Origin: Myoxocephalus aenaeus
Lineage: Eukaryota; Chordata; Actinopteri; Perciformes; Cottidae
Assembly: GCA_038501785.1 (NCBI GenBank)
Contig: JBAMJR010000025.1
Location: 3,220,001 to 3,284,000 of the forward strand
Direction: 5' to 3'
Length of the DNA: 64,000 nucleotides
Positions 33,628 through 45,719 of this stretch are shown here, in pieces; within the stretch, counting starts at the first letter, position 1; every line of letters starts with the position of its first letter. The translations under genes were made by a program, and so were the position numbers. The notes under the pieces are model-generated. The model had not been told where the DNA came from. It saw only the letters and a list, made by a program, of their open reading frames with translations, and ran no database searches.

Positions 33628-34048
33628 TCTCCAAACCTGCTTGGTGGAGTCTGTGTTCCACAGTCCCCGATGTTGGTCTCATGATTCATTTTTCTAAAGA
33701 TAGATGTGATTTTGTAGCGAGTAACGAAGGTTTCAGGGGAAATGTATCGGAATAAAAGTTCAAAAGATCAGTTTTCTTTGCAAAATGTAGTGAAGTAAAA
33801 GTAAAAGTCAACAGAAATATAAATAGTAAAGTAGAGTACAGATATCCCAAAAAAACTACTTAAGTACAGTAACAAAGTGTTTCTACTTCTGTACTTCAGA
33901 GCTTTTTTGTAACAAAGTATTTCTACTTCATTACTCTACACCACTGCATTTTTGTCTCCAATTTTGATGTCTGATTACTGGAGCGCTTACGGCATGTGAC
34001 AGAAACACTCATCAACATCGGAGAAGGACGTGTGGGGATTGGATTATT

Positions 34049-34126
34049 GTGTGAAGGAGCGGACCTGGAGACGATCAGCGCCCATAGGCCGACCACCCAG
34101 CCTGACCTGCCCGACCAAAGAGGAAG
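34049..34126. repeat. 78-bp direct repeat, copy 1
   Basis: Begins gtgtgaaggagcggacctgg and ends ccgaccaaagaggaag. An apparently identical copy lies at 34630-34707. No protein family recognised. Confidence 0.9.
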
Positions 34127-34629
34127 TATCACTCCCTCCAGGAAATACACGACGCCTTGTGGTTCTTCTGGTACTGATGGATATTTATTCACTCTGTCAA
34201 CATCACCGTCTTAAATCCACCGTCGAACTGTTCAAAGACATTTTAACATACAAAAAACAAGTTGGCGTTCACGTTACACGATAAACTGTATTTACATAAA
34301 AATGCGCGACAAACCATTAACATAACGAACATACCTCGCTGGCTGCACACTACTGTGAGGGAAATGGGTCCACTTGGAAAACAACATTACATGAGAAATT
34401 AAACCTTAACTTATAACTTTTAGCGGAGTAAACTACTACCGCTGCACGTGTCTTTCTTCAGGGGCTTGTCACATCTAAATGCGTCCCAGCACAAACATAG
34501 GACGCAAAAATAGTTCCTCTCACATGTAAATAAAAAAAACAAAATCAATATTCAAGAATACATTTGTACAAATAATAATAAGTAAACAAACGTATTCAAT
34601 AATGACAAATAGCATTTATGGCAGTTAAA

Positions 34630-34707
34630 GTGTGAAGGAGCGGACCTGGAGACGATCAGCGCCCATAGGCCGACCACCCAGCCTGACCTGCCCGACCAAA
34701 GAGGAAG
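34630..34707. repeat. 78-bp direct repeat, copy 2
   Basis: Identical by eye to 34049-34126, 581 bp downstream. The sequence between the copies is AT-rich and unrelated, so this is not a simple tandem duplication of one block. Confidence 0.9.
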
Positions 34708-34819
34708 GTTAGCTAAGCTAACCCAGCTAGAAGCTAGCAGTCTAATGCCGCTTCACCACGCAGTCGGCTTGTGGCTAACATCCGGTAGCGGGAAAGATCA
34801 CTCAGGGTGGACGGAGACC

Positions 34820-35060
34820 GTCTGTAGAGACCTGGCTCCATGGTCGTATCCTGGATAAAGCTGCACTCGACGGGAGGCGGACTGTGTGTTTACGTCCATG
34901 ACGCTTGGCGCTCAAACACAGTTAAAGTCGATGGACAATGTTTACCTGATGTCAAATGTTTTATGTGAAGATGTCGGCCATATTGCCCAGAACATGTTTT
35001 TGTTGCTGCTGCTTACATTCCTCCTGATGCTCCAGGAATATACTACTATTTTGTTGTTTT
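34820..35060 (+). mobile_element. LINE endonuclease remnant
   Basis: One + strand frame reads GGGLCVYVHDAWRSNTVKVD, the GGG..Y...W pattern found in fish LINE endonucleases. Another frame carries a degraded AYIPPDA-like stretch just after. It is short and broken by stops. Confidence 0.55.
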
Positions 35061-35280
35061 ACTTTAAAAAAAGTGACCGCCCCAGGGAGGAGAGCCGAGA
35101 TACAGGCCAAGCTAACGCAGCTCAGACCTAAGGCCACTACCCAGCCTGCTCCTGGTGGATGTTTGTGTCACAGGGAAATAACAGATGCAATAAGACTCCA
35201 GCGTAAGACAGCAAACAGGGATCTGAGACGCTTGTCCTCCTTCTTAATAGAGACCCGGCTGCACATTTACAAACTGTAAT
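35061..35280 (+). other. Unrecognised open stretch
   Basis: A + strand frame of about 68 codons (EIQAKLTQLRPKATTQPAPG and on to LHIYKL, stop) has no recognised family and no clear splice borders. It follows the LINE endonuclease remnant, so it may be repeat-derived. Confidence 0.2.
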
Positions 35281-35577
35281 CAGCCTTTCCTGATGATCTG
35301 AGATGTCTTCAGTCGCTCAGACCTCTGATTTGTATGTTACTTTGCTTTTTGCTGTCGCCTTCCAGTGAGTTCTGATTGCAGGGGTTCTTTTTGCACGCTA
35401 ATTGTGAATTGGTCTTCTTAATGCCTTGAATATGACATTTTTTTTATTATCTTTTCTTTGTCTGAATAAATAATGAAGTATAAAGTAAAGGTTGCCTCGC
35501 TTTGCGAAATAGAGAAACCCCCGTCTCTTTGATTCTGAGGAACTGACACTGCTGTCGCCTATACGTGTGAATTCCTG

Positions 35578-35578
<1 letters not shown>

Positions 35579-35652
<74 letters not shown>

Positions 35653-35853
35653 ATACGTGAATCCGAGCGACCTCAGGAAATGCTTTCGTTAAGTGAAATG
35701 TCAACTTCCTCAGAATACCTTGCATGTTTGCAAGTACACAGACAGAAAGAAGCGATGGAGAGGGACAGACAAGTGGCCTCTATCACTCCGGAATTTTCTT
35801 ATTCAATTGTTTCTCAGAATGTTGTCTTGTTTAGGTTGGATAGGAGTCGGAAA

Positions 35854-35921
<68 letters not shown>

Positions 35922-36126
35922 GCAGCTGACCCTGATGTGAACAGGGCCACTGTGTGAGACCACAGAGAGGCCATTCTTCACTGCGACACAAACACACACT
36001 CTCTCACTACACACTCACAGCCCCCCCTCACCCTCTCCTCACTCTTAATTCGTCACATTCACTTACACACAAAAACAAACATACAGAGGGTGCAAGAGAG
36101 TCACTTTCTGTCGTTCTCTCATTCTC

Positions 36127-36171
<45 letters not shown>

Positions 36172-36238
36172 CACACACACGCACAGCATAGTATCACTCT
36201 TTCTGTTTCTCCTCGACACACACACACACACACACACA
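35579..36238. repeat. Cluster of GT and CA microsatellites in opposite orientation
   Basis: (GT)n at 35579-35651 and 35855-35919, (CA)n at 36131-36184 and 36216-36238. Two GT tracts are followed by two CA tracts within 660 bp, so the transcript could fold on itself. Confidence 0.88.
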
Positions 36239-37260
36239 GTTGACTGTCCCACCACATAATGACCCTTATTTCATCATGCTGACTGTGACTCATTGGTTCG
36301 GTCAGCAGACCGGAATGTCAAGCTCCATCTCTTTTATATATTTCACACTTGAAAACATAAATACATACATAGGTAAAGTTAAAGTGGGCGTGTGTTGCCA
36401 TGCAACGTGAAGGGACATTTATTTTTCTAGTAGCATATTTTTGCATTGAAATTTGTGACCTTACAAGCATTTACAGAGAAAGTGGCGCTGTAGTCTCATT
36501 AAGAAAATAGTGAAATTTTTTGCTAATATTAACCATCATTTTCTCTTGTTAAATATCTTTTTTTTTTCCACTAACTTTCATCACAATTTTTGGCAGCAAA
36601 AAAAAGACCACACATCTGTAGAGGTTGGTATAAAATGACGGTGTGATATACTGTAAGTATACAGAGAGAGAGAGAGAGACCTTTTAAGTTACACAACACA
36701 ACACAGCTAAAGTAACGTGAGCTAGCTCATTCTAGAAACTGCAAAATCCCTCAAGACCAAACTGTAGCAGCTTTTTTTCCATCACCCAGTACAACACAGT
36801 TTAAGTAATTTAGTCACGGATACAAAATAATTGTGTAAGTCATGGAGGTTGTGGTTATTTTCCTCGAATTGGCAGGACTGGGTAATCAGCTTATTTAGCT
36901 AACGTTACTGGTGCACCAGTGATGATTAGCGATGGGTCCATTCATATTTCTCTCAAATTTGTCATGCAAAGACATTTCTGTCAGTGCTGTTGGGGTCAGA
37001 AGCCACAGAATACGGTAACTTACTGGAAAAGCATTCCTCGAGTTAGAAACAGCATTTTTTATCTGCTTAGCTCACATGCCTCCGCATTAAAAAAGATGGG
37101 ACGTTGTCATATTCAGCCCAGAATAAATCACACAATTTGCCGCATGGCAAAACGTTTCTTGTCACGTTCTCTGATTTCTGGGCTGTCCTGGCAAAAATAA
37201 CATTGGCAATTAGGGGGAAAAAAATCTGTGGATCCAGTTGGATTCAGAGCAAGAATTTAA
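36239..37260. other. Intergenic stretch, no gene seen
   Basis: AT-rich. A short (GA)n run lies at 36661-36680. No exon or known element recognised. Confidence 0.4.
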
Positions 37261-37314
37261 ACGATAGACCTTTTGCATAGCAGGAAAAGTGTAGTAACGT
37301 TAATGAACCAGCAA

Positions 37315-37680
37315 TGTTCATTGTAAACATGAGTTTATGTCTCAATCTCTAGTTTCAATCAACATGATGTTCATTTAGTGAATTATGGTTTATTCGACCA
37401 TAAAGCAGAGTATGCCTTAGGGCGGGTTTAGTGTGATTGACAGATCGCTGCCGCTACCAGAGCCGTATTCAGCGTATCAACGTCACTACTCTGCAATCCA
37501 AAAATGATAACTTCCGTTCATCGGTTGTGGAAAAAAACAACATGGCGACGGCCATAATCCATGTTGGTCGACGGTGAACTTGAGGCTTAAAAACGGCACT
37601 CCACAAACCAACGGGTGACGTCACGAAACGACTATGTCCGCGTCTTATACACAGGGTGGGACACGTGAATTGAATCCAGC
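37315..37680 (+). repeat. Dispersed repeat family, copy A
   Basis: Shares with 42240-42545 and the inverted 53165-53470 copy the string aaacatgagtttatgtctca, accataaagcag, ttagggcgg, gattgacag and aacatggcgacgg. The family is unidentified; no terminal structure was found. Confidence 0.65.
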
Positions 37681-37779
37681 GATAATGAATGTTATCAATG
37701 AGGTGAGGCCTGTTCTATCCAATGTCCAAATGATATGTCGCAACAAATATAAACATATATAAACACTCAACAAAGTCAC

Positions 37780-38098
37780 AACTGTTTGCTGTCCTGGCTC
37801 CTCAATGGTGGAACGAGCTCCCCATTGACATCAGGACAGCAGGAAGTCTCTACATCTTCCACCGTGAACTAAAAACACATCTTTTTCGACTACACCTTGA
37901 ATAAGGAAAGTAGCACCGTAGTAGCACTTTAGTAACACTTAACTGTTACTTACTGATAGAACTTTGTAGTTTAACTTTTTTTTAAGAAATTGTACTTTCT
38001 TGATTCTTGTTGTTGTGAGTTTGTCCTCATGGTTGAATTACACTTATTGTAAGTCGCTTTGGATAAAAGCCTCAGCTAAATGAAATTTAATGTAATGC
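37780..38098 (+). mobile_element. L2-type LINE 3' end, 5'-truncated
   Basis: Encodes the C-terminal L2 motif VLAPQWWNELPIDIR and FHRELKTHLFRLHLE with a stop. A 3'UTR ending taagtcgctttggataaaag, then aaatgaaatttaatgtaatg, follows. This tail is the common fish L2 end. Confidence 0.8.
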
Positions 38099-38989
38099 AA
38101 AGAGCTCAAAGAGGCACCAGCTTGGAACTATATATGTCTGGGTTAACCAGATGTTTCCAAGATGTTATGTTGAAAAGGTTCAAGATAAACAAAGTAGTTT
38201 AATGCACGTGGGCCTGAAACACTACAAGGTGATACTGGAACAGCAATGACATGAGTGCCTGCAACATGTCAAGAAAGGGTTGTTAGAGTCTACAGATAGT
38301 GTGTGTGTGTTCATTGTTTCTTTCAGTTAGCTTTAGTACTACATAATAACAATAAATCATCAACTTATTTGTTTGTTTTTACTTCAAAAGGTATTTGCAT
38401 AGAGGACAGTGATGAGGGTGTGATTCTCTGAGGATTACTCAAGGACCGTGAACTTTTCCCCACAAAAACAAACACTCACGAACACGGACACACGGAGATA
38501 CACGTGGAGAGGTTTTGTAACGTTAGCATGTGTTCATATTTGCAGTCATCTGTGCTGTGCAACACATTGTTTGGTACAGTTGTGAATGTCTTCCTTTCTT
38601 TTTCCTGTTGTTGTCTGTGGACTGGTCGAGTTATCCGAGTCGCTCGAAGAAAAAGAAAAAAAATCACTTCCCAGGATTCAAACGTCAAGTGAAACGAGGT
38701 TAATGCAGTCAGAGACCGGACGTTGATATTTTACATAATTAAACATTTTATCGTCCGTGTTAGGTTTAGGCCTGAGGCAGAGAAAAATAATTATAATAAC
38801 AAGTTAAGTGTCTGTTATGTATGTGGTGAAGCGGGAAGTGCATTTCAAGAAGGTATAGGAAACAACACCGTTAATTTCATATTTTATAAATGATATTTAC
38901 AGTTGTTAAACCTAGTCTGATACAATATATGACCTTTGACTATACATGTATGTTTCATCCCCTCTCTTCCTCCATGCAGAAGTCATTCA

Positions 38990-39210
38990 AATCGTAACGC
39001 TACAAGAGTCCGCTCAAGGCCTTTATTCTGAAAGGTCTAACCGGAAGTGGCGTGCCTGCCGCTGGCTAGCTTTAGCCGCCTCAAGCTAAACTTCAGAATG
39101 AACCGGACGAGAGGAGAACCCGTTAGTTAGCTAGTCAGTCGGGAGTAACGGTCACCGTCCATGTCTTCAGGACACACACAGCAGCTCGCTGACAACAGTT
39201 GCTGACAGCA
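38990..39210 (+). promoter_or_regulatory. Probable promoter/5'UTR of the GCK-IV kinase with an ETS-type site
   Basis: Sequence just upstream of the start codon becomes GC- and CpG-richer. It contains accggaagtg at 39040-39049, the consensus for ETS/GABP factors, which are frequent near vertebrate housekeeping-type starts. No TATA box is evident. The transcription start is not determined. Confidence 0.4.
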
Positions 39211-39267
39211 ATGTCGAGAGAAAACACCACTCGGAGTTTGGACAGTATAGACCTCGCTGCTTTAAGG
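39211..39267 (+). CDS. nrk: GCK-IV kinase exon 1 (start)
   Basis: ATG in context agcaATGt; 19 codons, MSRENTTRSLDSIDLAALR, donor gtacgt. The SLDxIDLxxLR motif is the family start. No upstream in-frame extension has family similarity. Confidence 0.85.
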
Positions 39268-40980
39268 GTACGTTTTCAAACGTTGTCTTGCTTTTTTGCC
39301 CCTTTTTTTCTTCTTTTTTTTAATGAAGTGTGTTTGAGTAAACATTGCAGGATGTGGTGGTGGGTGTTGCTTGCAACTTATAGCGGCAGGGATAGTTTTC
39401 CAGCAACAAGTCAACCGTTTTTGCGTCACCTCTCGTCTAACGGTCGGCTCTCGCGCTTTAACGCACTTTAACGGTTCTGCGCGTGAGACGTGTGACGCGG
39501 CGCCGAGGTGAGGACACGCGTCCTCACCTCGGCGCCTCGGAACGTTACCGGCCGCGCGCCGTGTCCCGTTGGCTGTGTCGTCACATCACGAGCTAACTAA
39601 CGGTTTTACGCACGCGAGCTCTGCTTCTCTTTGGCTGCACCCGCTGAGAAGTTGACAAGCAACAAGTGACAGACAGAAAACACGAGGGAAATGAAGACGA
39701 AATAAAGCCCTCTAGTTACTGGAACATGTGTTTGAACCCAATTCACATCATTCTAATAGTTTAGAGCCGGCCGGTGGAGTTGATTTAGCTGGTTTATGGA
39801 CATGTCTTTTGCCTGAGTATCAATATCAACATCCCTGTAGGACATGTCCGTGTCCATGTTATGGCTCAGGTGTGTTTCTAGTGATGTATTGTGATTTTTA
39901 TGTATCTTGAGCTGATAATAATAAGTCACCTCTTGCCAGATCCTCTGGATTAATTAATCACACGTTTATGTGTATTTACACTTCACACACTTCACATACA
40001 CTACACATAACATACTTTGCATTTTTGCACTTCTCTACTGTTTTAATTGAATTTCCTAAATTAATACACTCTGCGCTGTACATATCTTTCATCGCAGTTA
40101 TTTTATTTTATTTTTATTTTGTATGTATCGTTCATCCCTGTTGTTTTTATATTTTATATTTAACTTTGTGTCTGTAGGCTGCTACTCTGACAACACATTT
40201 CCCCTTGGGGATTAATAAAGTATCTATCCATCCAATATAAAACATATATATAATATAAAATGAAAAATGCCAGTGATTTCTTTCACTCTCATTCCTTGTC
40301 TCTCTTCCTCCGCCTGCATCCCAGTACAGCGCTGCATTGTTCTTCTTATAGTACGAGTACGTGACGCTGCTCAGCTGAGTGTGAACCTGTACCATTATGA
40401 CTTTGTTGACATGCACCATGTTTCTATATTGTCAATGCATCCTTCTTGATGCTTATCTTGCTTCATCTCTTTCTCTCCTTCCTCAGGACCCAGCAGGTAT
40501 CTTTGAGCTGGTGGAGGTGGTCGGCAATGGAACCTACGGTCAAGTGTACAAGGTGAGCGCTCGCATGGTGCTGCGGGAGCTTGTCGCACGCACACGCAAC
40601 ACAGAACACGGAACACGGAACACGGAACACGTGCTGCTGATACCAACACACGCGCGCGGCCGCGTTTCCGTCTAAACCTTGGTTTACGCAGCAGTGAGTT
40701 AGAGCAGTGATTTTCAACCACACCAGTGAGAGATCGTCAGGTGTGCCATGGGAAAAAATGTCCAATTTCACTTAATCGGTCCAAAGAAATATTATTTAGT
40801 TGCCGCAATAGAGCATGAAAAATTGGCTTGTAGTTAAAAAAAGAAATATTAAAAGAACGCCTCACAAGCTGCACTCACGCATATACACTGTATATCACAG
40901 TTCTGGTAAAACACACTACTTCCAGTTAGTTGGGAGGAAAAAAGAAGCAATTCTCAGCTGACTGAAATATCCTGTCAGCT

Positions 40981-41019
<39 letters not shown>

Positions 41020-42552
41020 CGGCATGTAGAGCATCTGCAGCATCTTTTAAAGGCCCTGGGTGGGGCTCACTTCCTTATCGCAATATCTGTTTGTGTACGA
41101 GTGGTTTGTGGTTTACAGGAGGTGTCGAGGCCTGTTTAGAGTCTGTGCGGACGGTTTGTGTGAATCATGTTTACGTGCTCCTGCAAGACCACAGACCATG
41201 CACTTTCAGTTCTGACCCTGAAATACAGAGATCTCTTTGGGGGGGAATGAGAATTTGTGCGAAAGAGAGTTGAGACCTTTCGTCACTTTTAGAGACTACG
41301 ATTGTTCGTACTATCATCCGAGATTTAAAAACCTATTGCTGTTTGCTCTCCTGAGAGAGCGATGCATTCGTACCTGCAAAGAAAAAGACAAATGTAGATC
41401 ATGTCTAATTGCTTTACTCCAAAATGAATCATGTGAGATGCATGAAGCTGTAGGAGACAGATTGTTGTTGCCCCTGCAGGAAAAAAAGACATGTCGGCGT
41501 GAAATCAGGTCAGGTTCCGGTCACTTTTAGACAAAAAAATACTACAATTTGTGCTTAAAAAGGTAAGCGTGTCAATAAAGGTTGAGGTTAAACGTTTAGG
41601 GTTTATGAAGGCTTCTCATGAGTGTGTGCAACAGAAGGCGGGCGTGTGCCTCTATCGCTGCTTGATTTCCTGAAAGAGGAAATGTTGCAAGAGATGCACA
41701 GGACAGTACGGCCTGTGTCGGGCTCCACGCAGGCTGCTTTTAAACCGGGCTTTACAAGAAATCACAAATGTCATCAGGTGACTCACATTCATTGATGCTT
41801 TAACAAGCAGGGACCCAATACGGATGAATGGAATAGTTTTATAGACGGGGACTTGCAGCAGCGATTCTGAGCTTCATTCAATGTTGAGATCAGGAGGCAT
41901 CCGACCGACGCAGGAGAGTCTTAAAACTTGAATTATCTCTCCTGACCACCAGGGGGCGACTCCTCTGGTTGTATAGAAGTCTATGCTTCATGTCTTAAAG
42001 CTGCATTCTCTCTCCTGACCACCAGGGGGTGACTCCTCTGGTTGTATAGAAGTATATGCTTCATGTGTTAAAGCTGCATTCTCTCTCCTGACCACCAGGG
42101 AGCGACTCCTCTGGTTGTATAGAAGTCTATGCTTCATGTGTTAAAGCTGCATTCTCTCTCCTGACCACCAGGGGGTGACTCCTCTGGTTGTATAGAAGTC
42201 TATATAAATGACTCTACTTCTCTCTTGATGTATTCCCTCAGTAAACATTGTAAACATGAGTTTATGTCTCAATCTCTAGTTTCAAGTCTTCTTCAATACA
42301 GCATGATGTTCATTTAGTAAATGATGGTCATTTAGAGTCAAACAGACCATAAAGCAGGGGACGCTTTAGGGCGGAGCTACAAGGTGATTGACAGGTCGCT
42401 GAGCCATATACGGCGTCTCGGTTGCGAACAAAACAACATGGCGACGGACGTAATCCAAGAAGGTTACAGAGAAATTGTCGAACTCAAGACTTCAAAACAA
42501 CAATCCACAAACCAATAAATGACATCACCACGACTGCATCCACTTCTTAAAT

Positions 42553-42625
<73 letters not shown>

Positions 42626-42716
42626 TGTGTGTGTGTGTGTGTGTTTTCAACCATAATGCGAGTCCCATCATGGGGAAACAGGACAGGAATAGAGCCTTTT
42701 AGAACAATGACTTGTG

Positions 42717-42754
<38 letters not shown>

Positions 42755-44722
42755 GGCCCCTTAAGAAAACACTTAGTTGTGGCTTGACATGGCGTGAGCG
42801 CAGGAAATGCTGACAAAGCATCCCGTGCTTTTTCCTCTTGTTTATTTACACGTGCGTTGCATTTCCATTACATTCTCATTTTTATAATGTAGTCATGTGG
42901 CACGAACGGGAAAGTTCCAAAGTGAGAGTGTGTATCAGAGGATGGGTCGGTGTGACGCAATCACAACACGATGACAGAAGATGTGTTTCTTCTGTCCAGT
43001 ATTGTGTGAGTGTTTAGGGCCCAGAGCGGGTCAACAGGAAGCCGACCCGCTGTGGGAAGTGTAGTCTTTAGATCTCGTTACTAATCAAAGGCAACGGGTT
43101 CAGGTGGCATCTCAGCAGCACCGACCCTCTGGCAAGTTCAAAGGACTCCGCTTGTCCTCCATGCACATCTGTGCGAGGGAATTAAACACGACTTTTGAAT
43201 GACCCTCGATCACTCTGCGGCCGCAAAAAAAAAAAAGCCATTGTTTTTCCTGTGGCACTTTTCTGCCGTCTTTTTTTTTAAAGACGCGCATAAAGGTTTA
43301 CGCGCAACCTTTCAGCGCCAATCTCACCAATGTCACACTTGGTGAAGGTGGCCAATCAAATCAAGGAAAAAGGTGGGCGTTCCTACTTTACCACTGACTT
43401 CCTGTTTTGATACACGTGGTAGGAACAGACAAAGGCGTACAGAATGTTGATGTTAGTGGCTTTTAATTAGGATTAACTCTACGATTTCCTCCCCCTCCTC
43501 ATTCGACGGCAGAGCAAGAGATTTCTGCATCGAATCCAGTTTTCCCCATTATTTACATTTGATCGCCTGGCCACCAAATCAGATAGTTTACAGAATATTC
43601 AACCTTGGTTTCTTTGTAATGCATGTAATAACATATTAACAGGGCTCATGAATATGAGACATGAGTCGACAGATAAGTACATTGTGGAGGTTTTGTGTGT
43701 GTGCGCCTCTGGTGTTTCGTGGGAATACTGCGGAAACCAGGTTTAAGTCAGGACACCCGTTTGGGGAAAAAACAAGACGGGAACATTTCAAAAACACAGA
43801 AGGGTGAAGACGGAGGAGAGCGACGTTGTGGCCCCCGGCCCTGAAACCACACTGAGCCGCTCTTGTTTTGGTGAAACGGTTCGTAGTGCCACTCGGGTTG
43901 CGTTGCCGTTTAGTCCCGCTCTAACTCGAAGCCTTAAAGCGTGCCTATGCGTAGCATCGGGAGTTGATTGTAGTGATTGCGAAATGTTAACCATGACTGG
44001 TGTTTTGCTCCTCTAATTGCTGGTTCAATGGATTTTAACTCGGCGGAACGGCCTTCCCGATCAGCAGACGGGGTTTCCTCTGACACGCTAAGACGGGGAC
44101 GATTAGAAGTAACAGAGTCTGATGGAGAGCAGAGAGGGCTGCAGAGAAACAATAAGGCCTTTTTCTTTTTTTCAGACAAATTGCTCCAGGAGCCGAAAAT
44201 GTGAAGAACTCAAAGAATCTTCAGTGCACTTTTTTTTGCGTTTTCCACCCCATCGTATGATCTGAGATGATTATATAAATGATCATGCACAGATTTCACT
44301 GTGTTGGGCTCCATCAAGGACCACATCATCTGTGTCCAACTGACACAAACACACATGCATTCGTATTAAAGGCTGCATTATGTGCAGCAGTAGTCACATG
44401 GCTGTAAGTAGTTTTTTGGGGCCCCCGGGGCAAAGTGATCCCTCACGATCTGAGAGTCCTGGCTTTTTTTTAGAACAAGCGAGTAAACAGCTGAACAACT
44501 TTTTTTTTTTTTTTTTGCCATGAATTACTGATAGTTTACCCGGCCCGTATTTTAAAAGAAGGGCCATTCAGACGCCTGCGTCCTGCAAACTGGACAGCGA
44601 AGAGTGGCTTTTGAACTGCGACACACAGAAGTAATTTCAGCTCTTAAACTTGTCAAATAAACATTGCTTTATTGGGCATTCTTAGAACTGCATCACCACG
44701 GGGACGTGCTCCTCTCAGTCAT

Positions 44723-44778
<56 letters not shown>

Positions 44779-44858
44779 CAGAGAGAGAGAGACAGGGCGT
44801 TTCCCTGTTTGCAGAAGGAACTTCCCTTCCTTGCAAGCCACTCGCTCTAGAGTCATCT

Positions 44859-44902
<44 letters not shown>

Positions 44903-45672
44903 GAACGTCAAACTCCACTAAAGCGCTGCGATGACTGCTCATGCAAGACTGTGCTGCTCTGAGCCGAAGTATTTTCTTTTGTCAGGTCTGACCTGCGTTA
45001 TTAAATCATATATGTAGAAAACGAGTTGTGATCGTAAACACTCGTTTTGCTCATGAGTTGAGAACCGCCCTCTGGTTTTTAAGTCCAGTTTAAGAAATGT
45101 GGAAAGCGTCCCAGTTTGGCCTCAGTAAACCTGACTGTGCACAGCCGGATTGGCTGCAATACAATGCAAGTGAATCACTTGCACTTCCTCAAATCCTTCT
45201 GGCTTCAAGAGCGTCACTTCCCATTTCTGTGACCCACATGTCATCATTCTTATCCCACTCATGCTGACTGATCTGCTGACCAAAGCGTAAAATAACAAAC
45301 ACTTTGCCAACCGAAGATACACAAGACGGTTTTCTTTGTGCTCAAAATATTCCGGTTCTCCTTCATATTTAGAAACGGAGAGCTCGGTTTGCGCCGTTCC
45401 ACATCGTGGGGGTTTGAGCTGAGGGACGAGAAAAAGAAGAGACCCGGAGAGACAGGAAACGTCCTCCAACATCGCGTCCAGTGGAAGAGCTGAGGGGAAA
45501 AGCAAGACGGAGAGAGACAAAAGGAAGGGAGGGCAAAAGGAAGGAAGGCAGAGGTTAAAGGCAGAGAGACAGAGAAGGGGAGGAAGGAAGAGGGAGGGAG
45601 GTGGATGAAATTTCGAGAGAGAAGAGGAAAGTAGCCCCCCGTGAGGTTTGGAGCTATGCTTTGTGCCGATCG

Positions 45673-45719
<47 letters not shown>

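Larger units (their letters stand above)
29276..33946. mobile_element. hAT-like element hosting nested LINEs, with perfect 8-bp target duplication
   Basis: The left end cagtggtgtataaagta and right end tactctacaccactg are inverted repeats. Flanks 29268-29275 and 33947-33954 both read catttttg, a perfect 8-bp duplication as made by hAT transposases. The two hAT halves (about 29276-29590 and 33626-33946) carry repeated aagtaaaagt motifs and no transposase. The interior is an L2 LINE that is itself interrupted. Confidence 0.85.

Noticed and set aside
43804..44204. Open frames of 70-80 codons in kinase intron 2
   Set aside because: Overlapping frames on both strands, no recognised domain and no acceptor/donor pair in phase with the kinase.
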